Shown here: in pieces, positions 6,812-12,811 of the stretch
How positions within the stretch are numbered: position 1 is the first letter of the stretch
Layout: every line of letters starts with the position of its first letter
From: JBBQTQ01 sp038213135
GTDB taxonomy: Bacteria; Actinomycetota; Thermoleophilia; Gaiellales; Gaiellaceae
DNA: 27,801 bases
Assembly: GCA_038213135.1 (NCBI GenBank)
Contig: JBBQTQ010000033.1
Span: 1-27,801 of the forward strand
Direction of reading: 5' to 3'
Translations under genes and position numbers: made by a program
Notes under the pieces: model-generated
The model's database searches: none
Seen by the model: only the letters and a program-made list of their open reading frames with translations
Told to the model about the DNA's origin: nothing

Positions 6812-7462
6812 TTACCCCGCGGTGACGGGATTCGTCAGCGTGCCGATCCCTTCGATCTCGATCGTCACCTCGTCACCGGGCTGGAGCCAGCGCGGCGGGT
6901 CGCGGAACGCGCCGACGCCGGCAGGCGTGCCGGTTGCGATCAGGTCTCCGGGTTCCAGGGTGATCGCCTGCGTGATGAACGCGATCAGCTCGCGGACGCC
7001 GAAGACCATGTTCGCGGTGGAGGAGTCCTGGAGCGTCTCGCCGCTCACGATTGCGCGGACGCGGAGGTTGTCCGGGTCGGGGATCTCGGCGGCGGGGACG
7101 AGCTTCGGGCCGACCGGCGCAAAGGTGTCGAGCGACTTGCCGCGCACCCATTGCTTGTCCGAGAACTGCAGGTCGCGGGCGGAGACGTCGTTCACGCAGA
7201 GGTAGCCGGCGACGAAGTCGAGCATGTCATCCGTGCCGACCTGCCGGGCCTGTCGGCCGATCACGACGCCGAGCTCTGCCTCGTAGTCGACGGTTTCGGT
7301 GATCTTCGGGATGACGATGGAATCGCCGGGCCCGATCAGCGTGTTCGGCCATTTCGCGAAGAGCAGCGGACGCTCGGGTAGCGGGACTCCCTGCTCCTCC
7401 GCGTGGTCGCGGTAGTTCAACCCGATGCAGATGATCTTCTGCGGCCGCTCGATCGGAACCAC
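6812..7462 (-). CDS. Fumarylacetoacetate hydrolase family protein
   Basis: A 216-residue single-domain enzyme of the FAH superfamily (fumarylpyruvate or acylpyruvate hydrolases, 2-hydroxyhepta-2,4-diene-1,7-dioate isomerase, oxaloacetate decarboxylase). Typical elements are KIICIGLNYRDHAEE at the start, the metal-binding Glu residues in VDYEAELGVVIG, GYLCVNDVSARDLQ, the KSLDTFAPVGP segment and LIATGTPAGVG near the end. The GTG at 7462 is supported by a TAGGGT hexamer six bases upstream. The substrate cannot be named; a role at the end of an aromatic-ring degradation route is plausible. It stands alone between a terminator-like hairpin and the REP/RAYT region. Confidence 0.92.
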   Translation of the reverse strand: MVPIERPQKIICIGLNYRDHAEEQGVPLPERPLLFAKWPNTLIGPGDSIVIPKITETVDYEAELGVVIGRQARQVGTDDMLDFVAGYLCVNDVSARDLQFSDKQWVRGKSLDTFAPVGPKLVPAAEIPDPDNLRVRAIVSGETLQDSSTANMVFGVRELIAFITQAITLEPGDLIATGTPAGVGAFRDPPRWLQPGDEVTIEIEGIGTLTNPVTAG

Positions 7463-7468
7463 CCCGTG

Positions 7469-7474
7469 ACCCTA
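7469..7474 (-). promoter_or_regulatory. Candidate -10 box for the FAH-family gene
   Basis: TAGGGT on the minus strand ends six bases before the GTG at 7462. The position of the -35 box falls within the REP element that begins at 7485. Confidence 0.5.
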
Positions 7475-7484
7475 ACGGACACCA

Positions 7485-7515
7485 TCGAGGGACAGCCCCT
7501 GTAACAAGAGTGTGA
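7485..7515 (+). repeat. REP-like element A, upstream of the RAYT gene
   Basis: TCGAGGGACAGCCCCTG followed by an AGTGTGAC-type tail. It matches the element at 10519-10550 almost base for base and, more loosely, 14691-14722. It lies between the FAH promoter and the start of the RAYT gene. Confidence 0.75.
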
Positions 7516-7544
7516 CGCTTCGGGCGAGGCCGGCGGCGCGGCGC

Positions 7545-7550
7545 TACGGT
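7545..7550 (+). promoter_or_regulatory. Candidate -10 box for the RAYT gene
   Basis: TACGGT ends six bases before the GTG at 7557. The same hexamer and spacing occur before the GH20 gene. Confidence 0.45.
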
Positions 7551-7556
7551 CGTCGC

Positions 7557-8501
7557 GTGGCCCGAATGCCCCGCTCCCGCCTCGCCGAGTACGGCCTCTT
7601 CCATGTGACGTGCCGCGGCGTCGGCGGGATGCACATCTACGCGGACGATGCCGACCGGATCCGGCATGTGCGGCTGCTTCAGCAGGTGGTTCGGATCTTC
7701 GGTTGGCGCGTCCATCGCTGGAGCCTGATGGGCACGCACTTCCACCTCGTGGTCGAGGTCGAGCTCGAGAAGCTCTCGGCGGGAATGCACCGGCTGAACG
7801 GGCTCTACGCACAGGGATTCAATCGGCGACATGGCCGGAAGGGCCATCTCTTCGAGGAACGGTTCTCCGCGTGGGTGATCCACGACGAGCGTCATCTGGA
7901 AGCCACGCTCCGGTATGTCGACGAGAACCCGGTTCGGGCAGGCCTCTGCGCCAGCGCCGAGGAGTGGCTGTGGGGATCAGTCGGCTTCGGCCGCCGCGGA
8001 CAGGTCTCCGCGAGCCGCCTCGAGGGACTGTCCCTCGGGGTGGTCCCGTTTGGACACGAGGACGACGTGGACCTCGCCGGGGCCGTGTACTCCGACGGCG
8101 AGCCTCTGCTCGATGTCGGCGCTGCGGCTCGGGCCGGTGACGATCGCAAGAGCGCTCGGCAACTCACCTCCGAGCGCCTCGAACAGCTCGGCGAGCCCGG
8201 GCAGGATCCTGTCCTCCTCGAGCATCGACACGTGGACGGCCGGCAGGAGCGAGCGCAGCCGCGGCTCACCGGGCCCCGCCGCCAGGACGACCGAGCCCGT
8301 CTCCGCCAGTCCGTAAAGCGCGCGCGAGACCTCCGCTCCCTCGATCGCGGGCGACGACCCACGATGGACGTGGAAACCCGCCGCCACCGCGTTCGTCGCG
8401 AACTGCTCGATCACCGGTCGCGGAACCTCCGCACGAGACGAGGCAGCGCCCGCCCACCGCCCCACAGCCGCCCCGGCCCGAGCACCCCGCCGAGCGGCTG
8501 A
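7557..8501 (+). CDS. REP-associated tyrosine transposase (RAYT, Y1 / IS200-like), own stop lost
   Basis: A single-strand-DNA tyrosine nuclease of the Y1/HUH type, in the group that processes REP sequences. Counting from the ATG at 7566, the HUH motif is THFHLVV (H58, H60), the probable catalytic tyrosine is Y81 in GLYAQGFNRRHGRKGHLFEERF, and YVDENPVRAGL (117-127) is the closing RAYT signature. The family part ends at about 8010. The open frame then continues to 8501 through a REP element and deep into the antisense of lutC, so the gene seems to have lost its natural stop. The start is GTG 7557 (leaderless hexamer) or ATG 7566. REP elements on both sides support a REP/RAYT unit. Activity of the extended protein is doubtful. 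Confidence 0.85.
   Translation: MARMPRSRLAEYGLFHVTCRGVGGMHIYADDADRIRHVRLLQQVVRIFGWRVHRWSLMGTHFHLVVEVELEKLSAGMHRLNGLYAQGFNRRHGRKGHLFEERFSAWVIHDERHLEATLRYVDENPVRAGLCASAEEWLWGSVGFGRRGQVSASRLEGLSLGVVPFGHEDDVDLAGAVYSDGEPLLDVGAAARAGDDRKSARQLTSERLEQLGEPGQDPVLLEHRHVDGRQERAQPRLTGPRRQDDRARLRQSVKRARDLRSLDRGRRPTMDVETRRHRVRRELLDHRSRNLRTRRGSARPPPHSRPGPSTPPSG
7977..8414 (-). CDS. lutC: LUD-domain protein LutC (short, extended C-terminus)
   Basis: The third subunit of the LutABC L-lactate oxidation system (LUD domain). The ETGSVVL block (residues 38-44), the HVSMLEEDRI segment and the terminal TGPSRSADIEQRLAVGVHGPGEVHVVLV are characteristic. The GTG at 8414 overlaps the lutB stop (GTGA). At 145 residues it is shorter than usual because the N-terminal part found in many LutC proteins is absent; the open frame upstream overlaps lutB and does not resemble the family. 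After V120 the family match ends, and about 25 further residues are encoded by the REP element and the end of the convergent RAYT gene, which suggests the transposase unit landed at the original stop. Confidence 0.82.
   Translation of the reverse strand: MIEQFATNAVAAGFHVHRGSSPAIEGAEVSRALYGLAETGSVVLAAGPGEPRLRSLLPAVHVSMLEEDRILPGLAELFEALGGELPSALAIVTGPSRSADIEQRLAVGVHGPGEVHVVLVSKRDHPEGQSLEAARGDLSAAAEAD
8021..8039 (-). repeat. REP-like element E, shared 3' end of RAYT and lutC
   Basis: A near-perfect palindrome, CGAGGGA-CTG-TCCCTCG (8021-8037). On the minus strand it reads CCGAGGGACAGTCCC, the same word as the elements at 7485, 10519 and 14691. It codes LEGLSLG in the RAYT frame and PEGQSLE in lutC. 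Confidence 0.7.
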
Positions 8502-9781
8502 CCGAATCGCGCGAGCCGCGTCGAGACGCGATACCCAACCGCCGACGACCAGGCCAGAGACCACGCCGCGAACGCCCAGCGCTCCCACCGCGAGGCCACC
8601 TTCTCCTCGACCAGGTCACGCCGCAACTCCAGGAGGAGCTCGTGCAACGGAATCTTCACCGGGCACGCCTCGGTACATGCGCCGCACAACGAAGACGCGT
8701 GGGGCAGCGCGGCAGCCTTCTCCAGCCCAACCAGTAGCGGCACGAGCACCGCCCCCATCGGCCCGGAATAGACCGGCCCGTAAGCGCCGCCGCCCGACCG
8801 CCGATAGACGGGACAGACGTTGAGGCAGGCCCCGCAGCGAATGCACGCGAGCATCTCCTCGTAGCGCCCGCCGCGCAGGTTCGAACGGCCGTTGTCGAGG
8901 AGGATCACGTGCAGCTCTTCCGGCCCGTCCGCCTCGCCCGCCCGGCGCGGCCCCGTGACGAGGGTCGTGTACGTCGTCAGCCGCTGCCCCGTCCCGCTGC
9001 GCCCGAGCAGCCGCAGGAGCACGGCAAGATCGTCCAGGTCGGCCACGAGTCGCTCGATCCCCGTGATCGCGATGTGCACCGGCGGCGCCGCCGAGCAAAG
9101 CCGCGCGTTGCCTTCGTTCGTGACGAGCACCACGGACCCCGTCTCCGAGACGACGAAGTTCGCTCCCGTGATCCCGACGTCCGCGGTCAGGAACGACTCG
9201 CGCAGCTGCCGGCGCGCAGCCTGGGTCAGCACCTCGAGATCCGGGGTCAGCAGGCTCCCGTCGACTGCGGAGAGCAGCGCGGCCACCTCCTCCGCGGTCT
9301 TCTCGATCGCCGGCGCGACGATGTGCACCGGGTGCTCGCCGGCGAGTTGCAGGATGTACTCGCCGAGATCGGTCTCCACCGGCCGCACCCCGGCCGCCTC
9401 GAGCGCCTCGTTCAAGCCGATCTCCTCCGAGACCATCGACTTCGCCTTCGCGACGAGCCGCGCGCCGCGCCGCCGGCAGACCTCGAGGACATACTCGCGC
9501 GCCTCCTCGGCGGTCCGGGCCAGGAAGACGTGTCCGCCGAGTCCCTCGACGGCACGCGTGAACTGCTCGACGTGGGCGTCCAGGTCGCGAATCACGCGCA
9601 TCCGCGCTTCGTGGGCGCGCTCGCGCAGCGCCTCGACGTCGTCGACCTCGGCCCATGCCGCCAGCCGGTTGCCGCGCAGCCGTCCCGTGGCGAGGTCGAG
9701 CGCCGCCTGCGTGCGCCCGCGGCCGAGCGTCCCCCGCGCGATCACCCGGAACCGCTCGGCCGGTTGCTCGAGCTTGTTCAC
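8411..9781 (-). CDS. lutB: Iron-sulfur LUD-domain protein LutB
   Basis: The 456-residue ferredoxin-like subunit of lactate utilisation. The N-terminal two thirds is the LUD domain (KAKSMVSEEIGLNEALEAAG and VVSETGSVVLVTNEGNAR). Two 4Fe-4S motifs follow: CIRCGACLNVCP (C313, C316, C319, C323) and CGACTEACP (C366, C369, C373). A C-terminal tail with a hydrophobic WERWAFAAWSLAWSSAVG stretch completes it. The GTG at 9781 overlaps the lutA stop as GTGA. The frame is open further upstream, but that part is antisense-like. It presumably acts with LutA and LutC to oxidise L-lactate to pyruvate or a related 2-hydroxy acid, passing electrons to the respiratory chain. Confidence 0.95.
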   Translation of the reverse strand: MNKLEQPAERFRVIARGTLGRGRTQAALDLATGRLRGNRLAAWAEVDDVEALRERAHEARMRVIRDLDAHVEQFTRAVEGLGGHVFLARTAEEAREYVLEVCRRRGARLVAKAKSMVSEEIGLNEALEAAGVRPVETDLGEYILQLAGEHPVHIVAPAIEKTAEEVAALLSAVDGSLLTPDLEVLTQAARRQLRESFLTADVGITGANFVVSETGSVVLVTNEGNARLCSAAPPVHIAITGIERLVADLDDLAVLLRLLGRSGTGQRLTTYTTLVTGPRRAGEADGPEELHVILLDNGRSNLRGGRYEEMLACIRCGACLNVCPVYRRSGGGAYGPVYSGPMGAVLVPLLVGLEKAAALPHASSLCGACTEACPVKIPLHELLLELRRDLVEEKVASRWERWAFAAWSLAWSSAVGYRVSTRLARFGQPLGGVLGPGRLWGGGRALPRLVRRFRDR

Positions 9782-10464
9782 GCCACCCCCTGGGCGAGCG
9801 CCGTGGCGATGTGCACGAGCGGCACCGCCCACTTCGCATGCTCCGCGCGTCCGCGCAGGTGCATGAGGCACCCGGGATCGGCGGTCACGAGCGCGTCGGC
9901 CCGCGCCGCGCCCGCCAGCTTGTCGTCGGCCATGGCCACCGAGACCTCGGGCTGGCGCACGGAGAACGTGCCGCCGAAGCCGCAGCAGAGGTCCGGCCGC
10001 GGCAGAGGCACGATCGTCGCTCCCGAGCGCTCCAGCAGCCGTCGCGGTGCGTCGGCCACACCGAGCTCCCGCAGCATGTGGCAGGAGTCGTGGTAGGCGA
10101 GGTGCCGCCCCTTGTTCCGCAGGGGCACCTCGGCGCCGTTCTCGTCGAGGAACGACGAGAGCTCCCAGACGTCGAACGGGTCGCACCCGAGCAGATCGGG
10201 GAGGTAGTGGAAGATCATCGTCGCGCACGAGCCCGAGGGGACGACGATCGGCGCCTTGCGCGAGAACGCCCGCGCGAAGGTGCGCGCGACGCGACGCGCG
10301 GCTCCCCGATGACCGGCATTGAACGCCGGCTGCCCGCAGCAGACCTGGCTTCGCGGGAACTCGACCTGAAAGCCCGCCCCCCTCAGCAGCGACTCGGAAT
10401 CGGCGACAGCGTCCGGGAAGATCAGGTCGCCGAGACACGTCGCGAACAGCTGGACGGTCGCCAC
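9778..10464 (-). CDS. lutA: CCG-domain iron-sulfur protein LutA
   Basis: A 228-residue (Fe-S)-binding protein with two CCG domains, the family shared by LutA, GlcF and heterodisulfide reductase HdrB. Motif cysteines are C42-C43 (SQVCCGQP), C128 (HDSCHMLRELG), C160-C161 (LCCGFGG) and C199 (DPGCLMHL). The GTG at 10464 gives the family opening VQLFATCLGDL and has a TATGCT hexamer seven bases upstream, which fits a leaderless start; an ATG at 10476 lies inside that hexamer and is less likely. It is the first gene of lutABC, with GTGA overlaps throughout. No lactate permease or regulator is visible next to it. Confidence 0.93.
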   Translation of the reverse strand: MATVQLFATCLGDLIFPDAVADSESLLRGAGFQVEFPRSQVCCGQPAFNAGHRGAARRVARTFARAFSRKAPIVVPSGSCATMIFHYLPDLLGCDPFDVWELSSFLDENGAEVPLRNKGRHLAYHDSCHMLRELGVADAPRRLLERSGATIVPLPRPDLCCGFGGTFSVRQPEVSVAMADDKLAGAARADALVTADPGCLMHLRGRAEHAKWAVPLVHIATALAQGVA

Positions 10465-10471
10465 CGGCGAC

Positions 10472-10477
10472 AGCATA
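10472..10477 (-). promoter_or_regulatory. Candidate -10 box for lutABC
   Basis: TATGCT on the minus strand ends seven bases before the GTG at 10464. It helps decide the lutA start. Confidence 0.5.
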
Positions 10478-10518
10478 TGGTCCCGCCAGGGCCCAGCACC
10501 TGCCCCTTCGGGACGACA

Positions 10519-10550
10519 TCGAGGGACAGCCCCTGTCACGGAAGTGTGAC
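10519..10550 (+). repeat. REP-like element B
   Basis: TCGAGGGACAGCCCCTG plus an AAGTGTGAC tail; the closest match is element A at 7485. It forms an inverted pair with element C (10587-10609), giving a roughly 90-bp composite between divergent lutA and moxR. Confidence 0.75.
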
Positions 10551-10586
10551 CCAGCGGCGGCCTGTGGACGGCTCGCGACGCTTCGG

Positions 10587-10609
10587 TTCCAGGGACCGTC
10601 CCTCGAAGC
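10587..10609 (-). repeat. REP-like element C, inverted partner of B
   Basis: Read on the minus strand it is TTCGAGGGACGGTCCCTGGAA, continuing into a GAAGCGTCGCG tail that also follows element D (14711-14722). Head-to-head REP pairs of this type resemble BIMEs. Confidence 0.7.
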
Positions 10610-10678
10610 CGCTCTCGGAGACCGGTCCCGTGTAGACAGAGTGGGCCAACTTCGCCGCCGAGCCGGAGTCTTACGTCG

Positions 10679-10684
10679 TAGTCT
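10679..10684 (+). promoter_or_regulatory. Candidate -10 box for moxR-DUF58
   Basis: TAGTCT ends seven bases before the ATG at 10692, and only one base before the ATG at 10686. This favours 10692 as the start of a leaderless message. Confidence 0.45.
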
Positions 10685-10691
10685 GATGGAG

Positions 10692-11711
10692 ATGCAGACC
10701 GTGGCCCGGGAAGAGGACTTCGGCTACGCCGTCGAGGCCGGCCGCCGCTTCCTCGACAACATCGAGACGGTCATCCACGGCAAGCGCGAGGAGATCAAGC
10801 TCGTCCTCGCGGCGCTCGTCTGCGGCGGCCACGTGCTCTTCGAGGACGTGCCCGGGACCGCCAAGACCGTCCTCGCGCGAGCGATCGCCGCGTCGATCGA
10901 GGGCGCGAGCCCCGCCCGGATCCAGTGCACGCCCGACCTGCAGCCTACGGACGTCACCGGTCTCTCGGTCTTCAACCAGAAGGAACGCGAGTTCGAGTTC
11001 CGGCCCGGCCCGATCTTCGCCAACGTCGTCCTTGTCGACGAGATCAACCGCGCGATGCCGAAGACGCAGTCCGCGCTGCTCGAAGCGATGGCGGAGACCC
11101 AGGTCACCGTCGACGGCGTCACCCGGCGGCTCCCCGATCCCTTCCTGCTACTCGCGACCGAGAACCCGATCGAGTACGAGGGCACCTTCCCCCTCCCGGA
11201 GGCCCAGCTCGACCGCTTCCTGCTGAAGACCGCGCTCGGCTACCCTGGTCTCGAGGAGGAGCTACAGATCGTGGACGAGCAGCGCTTCGGCCACCCGCTC
11301 GGCCACATTCAGCCGGCCGTCACGCTTGACGAGGTGCGGATCCTGCGCACCGCCGCCCAGAACGTCTACGTCGACCGGCTGCTCCAGCGCTGGATCGTCC
11401 ACCTCGTCCGTGCAACCCGCGACCTCGACATCGTCGCGATCGGCGCGTCGGTGCGAGGCTCGCTCGCGCTCGAGCGCGCGGCGCGCGCCAAGGCCCTGCT
11501 CGAGGAGCGCTCGTACGTGATTCCGTCGGACGTCGAGGAGCTGTTCGTACCGGTGCTCCTGCACCGCATCGTCTTCCGGCCCACCTTCGTCGCTGAGGCG
11601 CGCAAGCATGGCTGGGAGCAGGCGATCGAGGAGTTTCGCCGGCACTGCGTCGAGCAGGCGCCCGCCCCCGGGCGCGACCAGCGCTCGTACGCGCCGCCGC
11701 ACGCAGTGTGA
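10692..11711 (+). CDS. MoxR-family AAA+ ATPase
   Basis: A 339-residue MoxR-type AAA+ ATPase, a chaperone-like enzyme that usually works with von Willebrand factor A proteins. Visible motifs are Walker A (EDVPGTAKT), the MoxR block CTPDLQPTDVTGLSVFNQ, Walker B VVLVDEINR, sensor 1 LLLATENPIEYEG and the LPEAQLDRFLL segment with the arginine finger region. The C-terminal lid domain follows. The ATG at 10692 is preferred over 10686 because of the TAGTCT hexamer spacing. The stop overlaps the start of the DUF58 gene (GTGA), giving the standard MoxR-DUF58 pair. The transglutaminase-like membrane protein that often completes this operon is absent. Confidence 0.95.
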   Translation: MQTVAREEDFGYAVEAGRRFLDNIETVIHGKREEIKLVLAALVCGGHVLFEDVPGTAKTVLARAIAASIEGASPARIQCTPDLQPTDVTGLSVFNQKEREFEFRPGPIFANVVLVDEINRAMPKTQSALLEAMAETQVTVDGVTRRLPDPFLLLATENPIEYEGTFPLPEAQLDRFLLKTALGYPGLEEELQIVDEQRFGHPLGHIQPAVTLDEVRILRTAAQNVYVDRLLQRWIVHLVRATRDLDIVAIGASVRGSLALERAARAKALLEERSYVIPSDVEELFVPVLLHRIVFRPTFVAEARKHGWEQAIEEFRRHCVEQAPAPGRDQRSYAPPHAV

Positions 11712-12634
11712 GCCTCCGCGGCTCCGAGCTGACCTTTCCGCTCGTCCCGCGCCGCCGCCTGATCGGGCTCTTCTTCGGCGGACTCCAGAGCGCACGCCGG
11801 GGCGTCGGCTCGGATGTCGCAGGCTCGCGCCCGTACAACCCCGGCGACGACGTCGACCTGATCGACTGGGCGGCCTCGGCGCGGGTGTCGTCGGCGCGCG
11901 GCACCGACGAGTTCGTCGTGCGGCAGACCTACGCGGACGAGGCGCCGCGCGTGGTCGTCCTTTGCGACCGGCGGCCGGAGATGCGTCTGCACGAGCCGCC
12001 GCTTCCCTGGCTTTCGAAGGCGACCGCCATGCGCAACGCGGTCGAGCTGATCTCCGAGAGCGCCGCCCGCTCGCGCGGGTTCATCGGTTATCTCGACTAC
12101 GCGGGTGGCGAGCCGTTCTGGCGGCCGCCCCAGAGCGAGCGCGAGCTTTGGCAGATCCGCGACCGCCATCTCGCTTGGCCGGAGTTCGCGGCGCCGGAGG
12201 ACAACCTCGAGCTCGCCTTCGACCATTTGGCCCACCACCGCGTCTCGCTGCCGCCGGGCAGCTTCCTGTTCGTCGTCTCCGACTTCCTCGCGCCGCCGTC
12301 CGACGCAGCCTGGATCCGCGCGCTCGGTCATCTCTGGGACGTCGTGCCCGTCGTGATCCAGGATCCCGTCTGGGAGCAGAGCTTCCCGGACGTCGCCGGC
12401 CTGGCCGTGCCCTTCCGAGACCCGACGAGCGGCCGCCTCACGGAGATCCGGCTGACGAGAAAGGAGGCGCGGGAGCGGAGGGAAGCGAACGAGGCGCGTT
12501 TCGCCGCTCTCCTCGAAAGCTTTGTCGGACTCGACGTCGAGCCGGTTTTGATCTCGACGAGCGATCCGGAGGCGATTCTCTCCGCGTTCCTCGACTGGGG
12601 CGAGCAGCGGATCGTACGGCGCGGCCGGCTCTAG
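11708..12634 (+). CDS. DUF58 domain protein (MoxR partner)
   Basis: A 308-residue DUF58 protein, the usual partner of MoxR ATPases. The diagnostic motif GSRPYNPGDDVDLIDWAASAR spans about residues 39-58. A von Willebrand A-like fold follows, but the first metal-binding (MIDAS) motif, normally D-x-S-x-S, reads CDRRPEM (D87 onward) and lacks both serines, so metal-dependent binding may be lost. No membrane segment is visible, unlike many DUF58 proteins. The GTG start overlaps the moxR stop. The stop codon lies in the loop of a strong hairpin (12619-12645). The exact client of the pair is unknown. Confidence 0.9.
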   Translation: MSLRGSELTFPLVPRRRLIGLFFGGLQSARRGVGSDVAGSRPYNPGDDVDLIDWAASARVSSARGTDEFVVRQTYADEAPRVVVLCDRRPEMRLHEPPLPWLSKATAMRNAVELISESAARSRGFIGYLDYAGGEPFWRPPQSERELWQIRDRHLAWPEFAAPEDNLELAFDHLAHHRVSLPPGSFLFVVSDFLAPPSDAAWIRALGHLWDVVPVVIQDPVWEQSFPDVAGLAVPFRDPTSGRLTEIRLTRKEARERREANEARFAALLESFVGLDVEPVLISTSDPEAILSAFLDWGEQRIVRRGRL

Positions 12635-12645
12635 GCCGGCCGCGC
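12619..12645. terminator. Hairpin over the DUF58 stop codon
   Basis: A perfect 10-bp GC stem (12619-12628 with 12636-12645) and a 7-nt loop that contains the TAG stop (12632-12634). There is no T tract. It probably ends the moxR-DUF58 transcript. The remainder of the 12635-12811 gap holds only a degenerate REP-like stretch near 12648-12670 and the next promoter. Confidence 0.6.
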
Positions 12646-12795
12646 TGACATCGAGGGGATTCCAGGGCCGGAGCTTCGGCTCTTCGCCGCGCCGCTCTCC
12701 CAGCCGCCGTGCGTGGTTCGGCGACGGCCTGCTATGTCTGAAGCAACGCAGAGATTCTCCTCTGCGGATCTGACGGCATGCACGGATACCCGGGC

Positions 12796-12801
12796 TAGAC
12801 T
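12796..12801 (+). promoter_or_regulatory. Candidate -10 box for the channel gene
   Basis: TAGACT ends ten bases before the ATG at 12812, and there is no ribosome-binding site between them. A possible -35 word, CTGACG (12770-12775), is 20 bases upstream, which is rather far. Confidence 0.4.
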
Positions 12802-12811
12802 GGCCCGCGCG

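Noticed and set aside
12648..12670. Further REP element after the DUF58 gene
   Set aside because: ATCGAGGGGATTCCAGGG resembles parts of elements B and C but lacks the GGGAC core; at most a decayed remnant.
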